Source of the DNA: Brachypodium distachyon
Taxonomy: Eukaryota > Streptophyta > Magnoliopsida > Poales > Poaceae
Reading direction: 5' to 3'
Length of the DNA: 64,000 nt
Assembly (NCBI RefSeq): GCF_000005505.3
Contig: NC_016133.3
Span: 34,372,737-34,436,736 of the forward strand
Shown here: positions 46,216-57,268 of the stretch, one piece after another
Layout of the letters: every line of letters begins with the position of its first letter
How positions within the stretch are numbered: position 1 is the stretch's first letter
Program-made: the position numbers and the translations under genes
The notes under the pieces: model-generated
Told to the model about the DNA's origin: nothing
The model's database searches: none
What the model saw: only the letters and a program-made list of their open reading frames with translations

Positions 46216-48510
46216 TGGAATGATATTCTCATGTAGTATTGTTTTTTGGGATAGTCACCGCCTCTGCCTCGTTGATTCTTACTGCCATCCGGTGGCTCCC
46301 ATCTCCTGGCCTCCCTTTGATGACTTTCTCGTCTATCAGCCGCCACCCATCTTTTACATTTAAATTTGTGCAACAACTTTTTTAATCATCCATCACTGAT
46401 GTATGTTTTTTAATCATTAATTATTTCTTTTAATTGTCCCGTAAAACTTTTACGATAAAAACTCCCTTTATTTCATCGTGTATCTTAATTGATTCCAGAT
46501 TTGAAGTGTCTCATTTATGCATATGAAGGTTTGTTTGTTTTGGTTTATACAACACAAAGACGGCATATCGCCGCTCGATACGATGGTATGACCTGCACAT
46601 TTGCGCGGCTAGATAGACTTTAGATTTTTATGGTGTTTTTTCTCTGATTATTTTCTGGCCATGATTGACGATCAACATAATTTAGCTTGTACGTATGAAT
46701 ATGTGTTTCTTAGATGGAATAAAAATTTCTAAACTCAGACTAACTTTTTTTATCAAACCTTTTAATTGAAGGAATAGATTGCGTTTTGTCGCATTTGGGC
46801 GGCCTGCTTTGCTTATACTATTTAGGAAAAGAAAAAAGGTAAATGGCTTACGCTTGCTGCTTGGGCCTCGCTGGAACGTATGCACGCGCAGCGCCCCGCG
46901 CAATCACAACCGCCAGCGAGGAAACTCCCTTTTAAGTTCTCACGGATTGGTTTCTTACCGATTGGTTCTGTTCCTATTCCAATTCAGTTTCCAGACTTTC
47001 CACCCATGCCGATAAGATTTTTGATTGTTTCCAATATCCATGACGATCAGATCAGGGGCTGCAGCACGGCCGCCGGCAGCTAGGGTGTCTGCGTGAAGCC
47101 GTGAAGAGGAAGTTTTTTGATTTATTTATTCTCAGCCATACGATAACTTTGGAACAATCTACGTCATAAAATTTCTTCTACTTTAATTAGATACTAACCG
47201 AAATGCCCGTGCGCTGCCACGGTCCACTCCACATATTTGAAAAGATTTTGAATTTGGCTATGAGAATACCTTATTGGCTCAAAAATATTTCGTTCAGCCT
47301 TTGTTATTTTTCGTTTATTTTTCTGGGTGCATTTGATTTTGAATTTGCTTTAATTTTTTAATTAAAAGGAAAAAAATTCATTGCTTTGGGCCAACACCCA
47401 TCCAGTCCAGTTTCTATCCCCCTCCTCTAGTTCCAGCCCAGCTCAGCCACCACGCATCGTCTTCTTCGGTCGAGAGACACAGAACAGCACGCGGACGCGC
47501 CTGCCGCCGCCTCGAATTCCCCTTCGATTCTCTTGCTCCCGACCATTTCTTTCAAAATCGAAACCACCAAATTAATTCTCATCACCTGATGGATGGATTC
47601 GGGTTTTCAATCGTAACTTTCGTACCTTTAATCTCCCTGCGCGGCGCCCTTGCTCTACTCTCCTCCTCGTTCTATCTCTACATCGTGTTAACCCCAAGCT
47701 CTGGGATCCCAATCGCGGCCCTAAGCCCAGCGCCTCCAGCCCAAGTCCAACCACAAACCATATCTGAGGAGGAGTGATGGTGGTAGCGGTGAATGAGGAG
47801 CCGGCGGTGGCGCAGGAGGGATGGGGTTGAAACGACGTGGGAGGTACGGTGCCTCCGCCATCCGTATCTCGCAGCCACGGCACATGGAAGAGACGTTTTT
47901 TGTTTTAGGTGCGTGTGAGAGGGGCCAGAGGCGCGTCACGGCGTGTTGGATCGGGATTGCCCGCGGTTTGACAAAGGGGCTTGACGAACGACAAAACCGC
48001 GTGGTGAAGGAAACGGTTCGTATTTTTTAGATAGGTGTAGATTAGATTCTGACGTGTGACAAAAACAATCCTGCACTTTGCCGTCTGAACTGAAATGACT
48101 AATCCTTGACTGGTCTTTTTCAACCATGCAGCTTACCATGCCCAGTAAGTGCCACCTTCAATCTTTCACGTTTTCCCCTTTTGCGGCCAAACGTAAAGGT
48201 GTAAACCGGCAGCGTTCTTTGAAGCATCACGGTCGAGGAAAATCTTGGCGTGAAGCAGCGAAAGCACCGTGCTGGTCGAGCAACGATCAGATCAGTCAGG
48301 CAAGGAACGACGGTGACTTTCGCCAGGTTCAGCAACAGCGGGACATGAGATTAAACTCGCCAGATCGTCTCAAAGTAAACTGGAGAAGCGCCATATGTGC
48401 ACAGCGTTTGGAAGACTGTTCTTGCCGGTTCGGCCACACAAGCTCACCGTTTTTTCAATAAAGCTTTGCTTGATTTTTCTCTGAAAAGTGAAAACAGTAG
48501 TACTCAAAAC
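46216..48510. other. Region with unassigned open frames
   Basis: 47390-47580 is C-rich, like a plant 5' leader. A plus-strand frame at 48126-48461 (111 codons, MQLTMPSKCHLQ...) has no recognised domain and is followed by AATAAA at 48458. Two short motifs resembling the putative Helitron end occur near 46590-46615 and 47200. Nothing can be named. Confidence 0.3.
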
Positions 48511-48590
48511 TAGCTCCGATCCATACTAAGTGTCGGGATATAATATACTAGATCCTAGATCCCGACACTTACTATAAATCAGAGGGAGTA
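48511..48590. mobile_element. Short Stowaway MITE
   Basis: TAGCTCCGATCCATACTAAG and ATAAATCAGAGGGAGTA ends; GTGTCGGGAT and ATCCCGACAC form the hairpin stem. Confidence 0.85.
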
Positions 48591-48792
48591 GTTTTAAGCT
48601 TCAGTGCTTCTTGCTTCACACAGGGGTACCGTTCTCAATTATCGTTATTTTCTTTTGAAATGGTACCGTTCTCAATTGGGGTAGCATGTATGGTGTTTTT
48701 CTACCTCTGTCGATTTCACCGGAACCAGATAGACGGAGGCTGAGGTCTCTCTTCCAGTCGAATGCAAGCGACCACCAACGGACGGAGCCGAC

Positions 48793-49044
48793 ATGCCAAC
48801 CGCCACAGCAACCGACCCGCCGCAGCCCACGGTGCCGCCAGCACAGGATACCAGCGTCGCCACGCTGCAGTGCATGCAGCGGGCCAACGCGGCAGTCGAA
48901 TTGGTACGTGTCCTGACTCTGCCTGCGTCTGGCCAGTCCACGGGAACGAACCCGGCCGGCCGAAACTACTTGGACAAGCAACTGCGGGAGAATGCTCGTG
49001 GTGCTGGCCTGCTGGGCGCCGGTGCCCGGTGGGCGCTGGCATGA
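48793..49044 (+). CDS. Small hypothetical protein (83 residues)
   Basis: The frame MPTATATDPPQPTVPPAQDT then VATLQCMQRANAAVELVRVL and GRNYLDKQLRENARG has GC-rich third positions and a plausible helical part, as expected for a grass coding exon. It has no recognised domain. Longer ORFs overlap on the minus strand, so coding status is uncertain. The ATG at 48793 is the first in this frame. Confidence 0.35.
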   Translation: MPTATATDPPQPTVPPAQDTSVATLQCMQRANAAVELVRVLTLPASGQSTGTNPAGRNYLDKQLRENARGAGLLGAGARWALA

Positions 49045-50611
49045 CACCAAGTAAATAAAGTTCCGCGGGCTAATCAAAGCGTTGGCGGGCGGCGGGAAAC
49101 ATCGGCTTTGCGAAGTCAGACTCGAGAGCATCTTGAATGCACGGGAGATTCAGGCAGGAGGCAGTGGTTTTGGCCTTGGTCTGTGTCCAGTGTCAACTGG
49201 GATTGTTTAAGGCTTGACTGACCGAGTCCGAGCACACAGTTGGTGACTCCTGTCATGATGGGACCATCTGCAGTGCAGGATTGTATGCGAGTCCAGAACC
49301 GAGCAGTGAGCACCGGTGCTGCTGATCTACTTGGAAAGGAACCGTTGGGATGCAGTAGTTGTTGGTTGGTTGGCTGGTTGACGCCGGCGGGATTTCATTC
49401 TCCGCCGTAATCAAACGTACAGTACGAGATCAAAACTCGGCAGTCATTCGGCTCCATATTCTTTTTGCGAGGGATTTAGCATCCGTTCATGCGTACTCCG
49501 TACATTATTTTGCACGGGAATAAAACACAAGGTGCTGCAAAATGCTTAATTAAGCCCCGTGACGTCTCAACGAGAGACGGGCGACAAATTAGTTTTCTCG
49601 GCTAGGATATACTCGTAGTAAGGACTGTTGGAGTTGGGTCGTTTTCACATCAACGAGGGGTCGTTTTCAGATCGTGATAAGTATATAATTCGGTCCCTGC
49701 ACCAATCATGATGGGGATCAGTATGATTGGAAGAACACTAATCATGTCATCCACAAATGCATGAGAACCCAATGCAAGTGTAAACCACGGACCGTTAATT
49801 TGCACTGAAACGACTGCAGATGAAAGTTGACACTAATTTGGTACGCATATGCCTTTCGCAACGTGGCCTACCAAGAACTATTGAGATTGAGCTCAAGGCG
49901 ATGCATCCGGGACACCGGTGGTTATCCAAAAGCGGATAGACCCGAGGTGCCTGCCGACGTGTCCGGATCAGGACCAACGTGAACCAAATAAAGAAATGAA
50001 CTCCTACGGTGCACCTGGTTTAGCCAAACGAATTCGAGTTTCCTTTACGAGCAGTAGTACTATGTGATTCCAATTCAGCCGTGATCTCATCTCCGTCCAC
50101 ACACCACCCATAGATCTCATCGTTCTTATCCCCTCGTAATCGAATCCCAATCGTTTCCTCGTCACCTCCTTCAACGCCGCCGCCTCCTCCGGTCCTCCCG
50201 TCCTACACGAGGATTCTGTTCTGTGCTGTCTTTAGCCAGCAATTACTGGAGTAAACGGCAACCGCGTACGGTACAGCTTGTCAGCTGCCTCCGGATGGGG
50301 GCGTGGTTACCCGAGTTTATCCTAGTACTGGCTCGCGCGCCCACGTCGCCGGACGCGTGTCCAGCCAGGACGAGCCTTTGGTCGGTGGCCACCCAACCTC
50401 CATCGCTATATCCGCCCCAAGCCTGCGGCCACGTCTGGGTACGTCGCGCGCCATCCTCCCAATCTCAAGTCGGGCCCGAGTTACTAACTCCCAGCCGCGT
50501 CATCGCGCCCAAAACATTCTGCTCCGTCCCACGAGACCACGGCCGTCAGCCGGCAGCAAATACGATATCTAGCGCCGCAGCAGCAGCAACTGGCCAACGT
50601 GCCGCGTCGCG
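49045..50611. other. Intergenic and promoter DNA of the expansin-like gene
   Basis: No gene recognised. 50090-50220 is C-rich and may be a leader or a retained gene piece. The frame that is open from 50223 runs into exon 1 of the expansin-like gene, but the sequence before 50742 is not protein-like. Confidence 0.35.
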
Positions 50612-50618
50612 TATAAAG
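50612..50618 (+). promoter_or_regulatory. TATA box of the expansin-like gene
   Basis: TATAAAG, 130 bp upstream of the chosen ATG, a normal spacing for a plant core promoter. Confidence 0.65.
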
Positions 50619-50741
50619 CTCAGCTCTAGCCTTTCTTCCTCGCAAGAATCCCCTGTTCTGTTCTGTTCGATCTCGCCCAAGAGAACTACTTCGTGTAACA
50701 CGCGTCTTCAAGCTCGATCGATCGGTCGATTCGATCCATTC

Positions 50742-51747
50742 ATGGCGGCCTCCTTGTCCCCCTGCCCCATGGAGAGCGCTGGCTCGCGCTTGCTCCTCCT
50801 CCTCGTCTTCCTCTTCATCGCCGTCGTCGGCTCGTCTCCGGCTTCGCGGTGCGGCAGCTGCGTGCGCCGGTCCAAGGCCGCGTACCGCGCCTCCTCCCCC
50901 GCCCTGGACAACGGTACGTGTCTACGGAGAATGATCAGCTTCCGCAGGCTTCAATTTGTTCGTGCCTTGCGCAATTGCCAATTGGTTGGTTGCTTAATTG
51001 ATTTCGTTTGCTGAATTGTGCGTCCGTGCAGCCGGTTCGTGCGGATACGGCGCCCTGGCGACGACCCTGGACGCCGGCGGGCTCCTGGCCGCCGTGAGCC
51101 CCGCACTCTACAGGGACGGCGCCGGCTGCGGCGCGTGCTACCAGGTCCGATGCACGGACGCCGGCCTCTGCAGCACGTCCGGCGCCAGGGTAGTCGTCAC
51201 GGACCAGGCGCGCGTCACGGACCGCGCCGACCTCGTGCTCACGGGCGCGGCGTACGCGGCCATGGCCAGCGGCGGCGCTGGAACGCCCGCCGCACGGAAG
51301 CTCAGGGAGCGGCGCGCCGTGAATGTAGAGTACAGGCGCGTGCCGTGCGAGCCCCACGGGCACCGCAACCTGTCGGTGCGCGTGGAGGAGGGCGCGCCGG
51401 AAGCAGAGCAGCTGGCGATCAGGTTCCTGTACCAGGGCGGGCAGACGGACATCGTGGCCGTGGACGTGGCGGCTGCCGGGTCGTCGTCGGGGTGGAGGCC
51501 CATGGCGCGAGAGCGCGGCGGGCCGGCGTGGAGGACGACGGGCCGGGGGGCGCCCGAGGGCCCGCTAAGGATGAGGATGGTGGTGACCGGAGGGTACGAC
51601 GGGAAATGGGTGTGGGCCGACGGGGAGGTCATCCCGCGGCGGTGGAAGGCCGGACGGGTGTATGACACCGGGGTCCAGATCGCCGACGTGGCGCTGGACT
51701 GGTGCCATGGCCACCCCTGCCACGACGACAGCCGAGAGTGGAGGTGA
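50742..51747 (+). CDS. Expansin-like A (EXLA) protein
   Basis: Two exons, 50742-50913 and 51032-51747, joined in phase, give 295 residues. A signal peptide around [19 protein letters not shown] is followed by [15 protein letters not shown]. The six-stranded double-psi beta-barrel domain starts at AGSCGYG and includes [10 protein letters not shown] and VVVTDQAR. The C-terminal carbohydrate-binding (CBM63) domain includes [16 protein letters not shown] and [15 protein letters not shown]. The tail with CHGHPC after DTGVQI is the EXLA-type extension. The HFD motif of alpha- and beta-expansins is absent, as usual for EXLA. EXLAs are secreted to the cell wall; loosening activity has not been shown for the subfamily. 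A second Met ten codons in (MESAGSR) is an alternative start. Confidence 0.95.
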
Positions 51748-53831
51748 CACGGAGGAGCCGAGAGGAGCCCACTCACTGTGCAGTAGTCTTTCCGTTTCTT
51801 CTTGTTAATTTCTTCTCTTCTCGGGTGAACGAAACGAAAGGAATGGTTGGATCAATCGAGGAGTCAAACATGCCGTTGCAATTGAGGCCTAGGTCCGTGT
51901 GTGCGCGCGTGCGTGCACTCCACGATGTGTGGCGGGCGCGTCGTCGCTCATTGGTGCTTTAATTTGCCGACTTGGGTTGGTGCGTGCACGACGATCGCTG
52001 GCTTTGGTCGTCGTCGTCACGACGGCTGCCGTGCGTGTTCGCTTCTGCTGCGGTCGTGCTCCCTCGTAGCTGCATTTCGCGCTCGGCGATATATGGATTG
52101 GGGTCCGGTAGGAGAGGAACCCATAGCGCTGTACTCGGTGGTGGTGTACAAAAACATTCAAACGAGCACTTTGAATTTTCACTCTTAACTTTCCGGCAAT
52201 CAGGCTGGTGATCTTTGAGCTAGAATTACAAACCAAATTACACAACATAATTTATAATGGGTGAACTTTCAGGCAATCAGGTCGGTGATCTTCAACTGGT
52301 ACTGTCTTATGGGGTGACATAGTTTTGTAGGTTGGCGACTTCAGTTATCCAAACGAAGTGACAAATGTTTAGTCTATGGGTAACAACTTTAGTTTTGTAA
52401 AATAAAATCTGTAAAGATGGCAACTTCAGTGATGTGCTGATGAGTTACGGAACGGACGTTCCATTGCAATAAATAAATAAATAAACATTCCAAAGTTCAA
52501 AGTGCATGAAAAGTATACGGTACAATCAACATGGTGCTGCTAAGAATACGGTCGAGTAAAATTGTTCAGTATCAGTGTTTTCTTGGTTTTTAGTGACAGT
52601 ACCAGTGTTTTTGTTTAAAGAAGATCCAGCAATTGTTTGCTTTCATATACTGGCAGAAGAGGTGTTTCTTTTTCGAGAGAGTAACCTGTAATTTTATTCA
52701 AATTCGAAAACCATTACAATTACAATGCATTGGATCATAGATCCTAGAAATTACAATGTAATCCCTGTAATTAAGAACTACAATGAAATCTCTTAAAAAT
52801 ATTTTTTCCGTGAAATACTGCCAAGGCTTTAACATGGAGACTGCAATCAGACTGAAGCGGCAACATAGCCACTTGTATCTCTGCACGAACTTGACCACCT
52901 TCAAAGGTTTCAGAAAGCCCCTTGAATTGCTCATCCAAAAAAATGAGAAGCCGTAAGCGTTGAACGTACTTGGGCTGGAGATGATCCCCTAAAGGTACAT
53001 GTCGTCGAATTGCAAGATCTTCACCAGAACGCCAGAGAATGATTCCAAAATTACAAAAGATAAAACCAAGAAAAACATTATGACACACCGACAAAAACTC
53101 AACAGATACATATAAACGGATCTGCGAGTACACAACCCGAAATCTGTAAGATCGGGTACACTTAACCTTTGGTGACTAAAACTCACTGGCTCCTCGGCAA
53201 AGCCCGTTGAGGCACCCCCACGGCAGAAAAAGAACCAGACTACCTTTATTCCAGACGGCATCGCAACTTCCGCTCGCGTTGCCGATCAAAACCAAACAAT
53301 TAATATGAACAAACAATTCAGGATACTCTTAGAAGGAATCAGGGTTCCCCCCACCTCGCAGCGCCAAGGTGGCGGCGGGAGGCGAGGGGAACAAATAATC
53401 TTCAGAGACGGCGGCTGGCGGCTGCTAGGTGTTCTTCACGTCAGAAGAGGTGTTTTCTTTCTCACCAGTGTTCATGCTCATGGCAGTGTCAGGCCGCAGG
53501 CGGGCCAAGAGCCTGCACAACGAAAATGGTTGAGGCCCATTGTGATTTGTGAACCCCTCGAAATCAGCATGTAGTTTAGGCATCAGATGCATTTGCAGGC
53601 CGATTTGCCACGACAGAGATGAGGGTGCTTGCACTTGGGCTTCGAAAGCCCATGCGACATTGATGTGGCCTGAGCTGGTGTTCTGTATCATTCTCTCCGT
53701 TTTCCTTTTAGTTCGAGACTGCTAGTAAAAGCCTCAACAGTGTGTCCGGCAAAATCATAAATCTCGTGAAGTCAACCCGTTTTCATTTTCGATTCAAACC
53801 AAACAAACATGACCATCTAGCTATTCACTGC
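51748..53831. other. Intergenic; possible gene or element fragment on the minus strand
   Basis: 52690-53280 read on the minus strand looks like a processed tail: short frames (for example 52771-53133) are followed by GAATAAAATTACAGG. It could be a 3' UTR fragment or the 3' end of a non-LTR element. 53305-53700 has short ORFs with no domain. No firm gene. Confidence 0.3.
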
Positions 53832-54072
53832 TACCCCCTCCTCCGTTGCTTGAAAGATGACATATTAGCTTTCATTAAAACAATGTTTTGACTATAAATT
53901 ATCATGTTAGGATGTGATTTATATATATGGCATGAAATCAGTACCGTTAGATTCGGTATCAAAAGAATTTTATAATACTTGGGTTTCATATATTACAAGC
54001 CACATATTAATAGAGTAATTTTTAATCAAAAATTTGAGCTAATATGCCCTCTTTCAAGGAACCGAGGGAGTA
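53832..54072. mobile_element. Stowaway/mariner MITE (about 240 bp)
   Basis: Left end TACCCCCTCCTCCGTTGCTT; right end AAGGAACCGAGGGAGTA. The arms share ATATTAGCT / AGCTAATAT. Confidence 0.75.
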
Positions 54073-54504
54073 CCATGCACAAGCCGGAAAACCGAGGTTG
54101 ACCGTACTGGGTGCCTTTTTTTAGGCTGGAACTTGTGCTTATTTGGTTTCTAGGGACAACAAGCAAATAAGCCAAAACAAACAGTACACTTCCAGCTAGC
54201 TGCAACCAACAAGCTCCAGCCCCATTTGCACTACGAAGGACAAGCACCGATTGGGGTGCTTCTCGTTGTGGCTGGAGCTGGAACAAATTCCCACACCCCT
54301 TTACCCTTACCACTTAATCGTTATTTACCCCAAAACTGCCACTTGCTTCGAACCGTTTTTCTCTCTTCCCCTCCCTCCCCTCACCCTGAGCGCTGGACAC
54401 AGAGGGATGAGCGTGTCGATCCAGATCCAGCCCTGGCCGGCGCGCCCCCGGCCTGCCCCTCACCGGATCCGCCTCGTCCCCCGTTCCCCTCCTTCTCCTC
54501 CGCA

Positions 54505-54698
54505 GGTCCGCCCCCACGAGCGACCCCATCCGCCGCCGCCGCGCCCTGCCTGAGCGCCGCCCGACCCCGACCTCCTCCCGTCTCCGCCCGACGCCTCCGC
54601 TGGTCCGCCCCCACCACCGACCCCCTCCGTCGCCGCCGCGACAGGCCTGACCGCCGCCCGACCCCGACCTCCTCCCGTCTCCGCCTGACGCCTCCGCC
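54505..54698. repeat. Two tandem 97-bp units
   Basis: Units begin GGTCCGCCCCCA at 54505 and 54602. They share CCGACCTCCTCCCGTCTCCG. A third unit starts at 54699 and stops after GGTCC. 97 is not a multiple of three, so the repeat shifts any reading frame. Confidence 0.9.
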
Positions 54699-55091
54699 GG
54701 TCCCTCCTTCTTCTCCTCCTCCGCCGGTCTCTTCTCCTCTGTTCCACGTCCCAGCCAAATACCTCCTCCCCTCCCGCCCTCCCTGAGGCCTAATACCCCA
54801 CATTGTGCTTCCAGATCTCGCCGATCAGGCTGGAGCCGGTGCCTGCCTCCACGTCCTCCACATCAGGACTAAATTTGTTTGTGGATGTCTTTGTATTGGT
54901 GAAATGATGAATTAGTTTAGGATTAGTTTATGTTGATACGAAGATCCGGTGATGTTTTATGCCTCCTGTGCATGGGGATGGGATTTGACGATTTGTTCAA
55001 TTTGTGCAAAGTAGGTGCTTTATGTTTAGTGTACAACAGTTTTGACCTGTGAGCTATGATGATTTTTTGAGTGATGATATATGTAGGCATA

Positions 55092-55203
55092 TACTCCTTG
55101 ATCCTAAATTCTTGACTCAAAAGTTCTTAAATATGGATATATTTATTCTTAAAAAGCGTCTATATACATGTAATATTTCGACAACAATTTAGGATCGGAA
55201 GTA
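55092..55203. mobile_element. Stowaway MITE
   Basis: TACTCCTTGATCCTAAATTC and AATTTAGGATCGGAAGTAGTA ends, with the common core CATGTAATATTTCGACA. It is nested inside the 1.47-kb element. Confidence 0.85.
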
Positions 55204-55582
55204 GTAGTAAATTTCATTGTTCCGTGTAGTATATGCCATTTCTCTATTATGGACGCCGACAATGACTTCATTAGAAGCTAATTGCATGCTAAATCTAGCT
55301 AAAACATACAGTTTCATGTGATAACATTATTATATTATGCTCAAAACAACTCTTAAACTTGTCAGTTTCGGGTTACATCGGCAAACTCAGCACTTAATCC
55401 AAATTTGCAGCAACCAGGGGCATTACAAACATTTCACTTCCATCCAGGTGCAGCCCCAGCTTCACTGCCAACCTAAACGAACAACAAGTCAGGTTCAGCT
55501 CCAGCTTTCCAACTCCAGCAGAAAATTAGCTTTTTTCAGTTCCAACTAGCTTGAGTTCTGCTCCAGCCTAAAAAAGGCAGCC

Positions 55583-57049
55583 TTAGTACCTTGTATTGTA
55601 GCGATACATAAACATCTCCCCCCGGCCGGATCCCGGAACTTTAATACGGTAATACTCCATAGTAATCTAATATCTAATTAAAGTAACAGAAATTCTACGG
55701 TCTAGATTTTACAAAAGTTATCGTACGGTCTAGATTTAATCATAGGGTCTATCAGCCAATCACAGTAGCTGCTACAGAATCAAATCAATCTCGCTCTAAT
55801 CACGGTATTTGCTATGGAAACAAAATCAAACTCGCTATAGAATTCCAATCCGACTGCTGTCAAAACAAATCACGGGATCTGAACAAGGGCACTCAAGGCC
55901 AATCCAATAGGAAATCAATTTGGTAAGCGCAATAGTAAACTAAAACATGCAGTCGGTAAGGGCAGGACCAATCCAATTGAAAATCAATTCGGCAAGGACA
56001 ATACGTACAACCAAATACAAGCAGATCCAATCAATAAGATCAGTATGAAATTTAATCCGAGCCAGACTAGGAAAGAGCAGCACGACCGAAAATAAAAAAA
56101 GTCAGACTAACAAATACTCCACCGCACGACCCAAAACTTGAAGAGCAACTCGCCGGATTCAATCCACGCTAAATTCCGGACACCTCGCTGGAATTCTCAA
56201 CGGAATTCAATCCACAGCGTCGGGATTCTTAGCGGCTCGTAAGCGGCAGCAAGGGGACACGGGAGCCTGGAGGGTGCTGCTGGTCGGTGGCGAGGGGAGA
56301 ACCGAGGAGACGCGCTGTGGCGGGCAGAGAGGCGGGAGAGGCCCAGTGGCACACGGTGGCGTCCGAATCGTGACGCCTGTCAGCCAGCAGCGAAGGGAAT
56401 TGGGAGGCGGCAACAAAGCGTAGGAAGGCAGACGGCGAGCGGCGGAGAAAGCGCTGGCACGAGGCCGGCGCACGATGCTGCTCGAATCGCAATGGCAGAC
56501 GTGGAGGCTGGCCCTGCAACGTCAGTGATTAGGAGGAGAATCACCAGGAGATTAACAGGTGATTGAATCCGTGAAAAATAAATAAATTTAAATACATCAA
56601 AGTGAGCAAATTTATGCCTAACTGGCATATTTAAATCTCTATACCAATTAAAAATCAATTATGTACATCAAAATTGCAAGTGATGCAAACTATAAGTTTG
56701 AAACCAGCAGAAAAGTCAGGCCATCAACAACGAGTACGTTTGATTTAAGCCCCAACTTGCCATGTCAAAATTTGTTTGACGTTTTATTTGACTATGTGTT
56801 AGCCAATGTTGAAAAAAAAATTATAGAAGGAGGTAGCGTGCCGAAATATTGGTAGCCGTCCAAGCAAATACCAAAAACTCGGACCTAACCCAAAAAATTG
56901 GTAAGATGCACTTTAGACACCATTCAAGGCTGATGTGGAGGTGTTCGTTGCATGGTTTCATGCTGCCAGCAAATAGGAATTCAATAACTCAAAGGAGAGG
57001 GCAGTTTTTTTAAAGTAAACTACATGGCTTACGGTATAGTAGGTGCTAT
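55583..57049. other. Intergenic, nothing assigned
   Basis: 55690-56040 has repeated short motifs (AATCAATTCGGCAAG / AATCAATTTGGTAAG, CCAATCACAGTAGCTGCTA / TAATCACGGTATTTGCTA). 56200-56520 is GC-rich with short ORFs on the minus strand but no domain. Confidence 0.35.
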
Positions 57050-57268
57050 GGCCGCGTTCTTTTCGGCTTCTAGCTAGGACCGGCTTCTCCTATGCCCTCC
57101 TAGCTTCCTGAAGAAACCGCATCTCAGATTTAGCTAGGTTTTCAAAGTAGTTTAGGCTAAACTAATTTGGTAGTCCATCTAATCAAATTTAGGTGACGGT
57201 TTCTCTAAAAAGCTGGGGGAAGACAGCTTCTCGGAGAAGCCGGTCCAAGAAGACAAAAAGAACTGGCC
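57050..57268. mobile_element. MITE with TIRs GGCCGCGTTCTTTT / GGCCAGTTCTTTTT
   Basis: Both ends also share GGACCGGCTTCTCC in inverted order. The element is 219 bp and flanked on each side by CTAT. No coding capacity. Confidence 0.75.

Larger units (their letters stand above)
54110..55582. mobile_element. 1.47-kb element with short inverted ends and a GC-rich interior
   Basis: The left end GGTGCCTTTTTTTAGGCTGGAA and the reverse of the right end GGCTGCCTTTTTTAGGCTGGAG are inverted repeats of about 22 bp. The subterminal regions contain many AGCTCCAGC/GCTGGAGCT motifs. The interior 54340-54790 is very GC-rich (Pro/Arg-coding in one frame) and looks like a captured gene start. A target duplication could not be fixed. 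hAT-like is the best guess. Confidence 0.55.

Noticed and set aside
46779..47083. Short plus-strand ORFs between 46.8 and 47.1 kb
   Set aside because: AT-rich context, no domain and no conserved start or splice signals; likely chance.
51018..51776. Long Arg-rich ORFs on both strands across the expansin-like exon
   Set aside because: Shadows of exon 2 of the expansin-like A gene; no domains in those frames.
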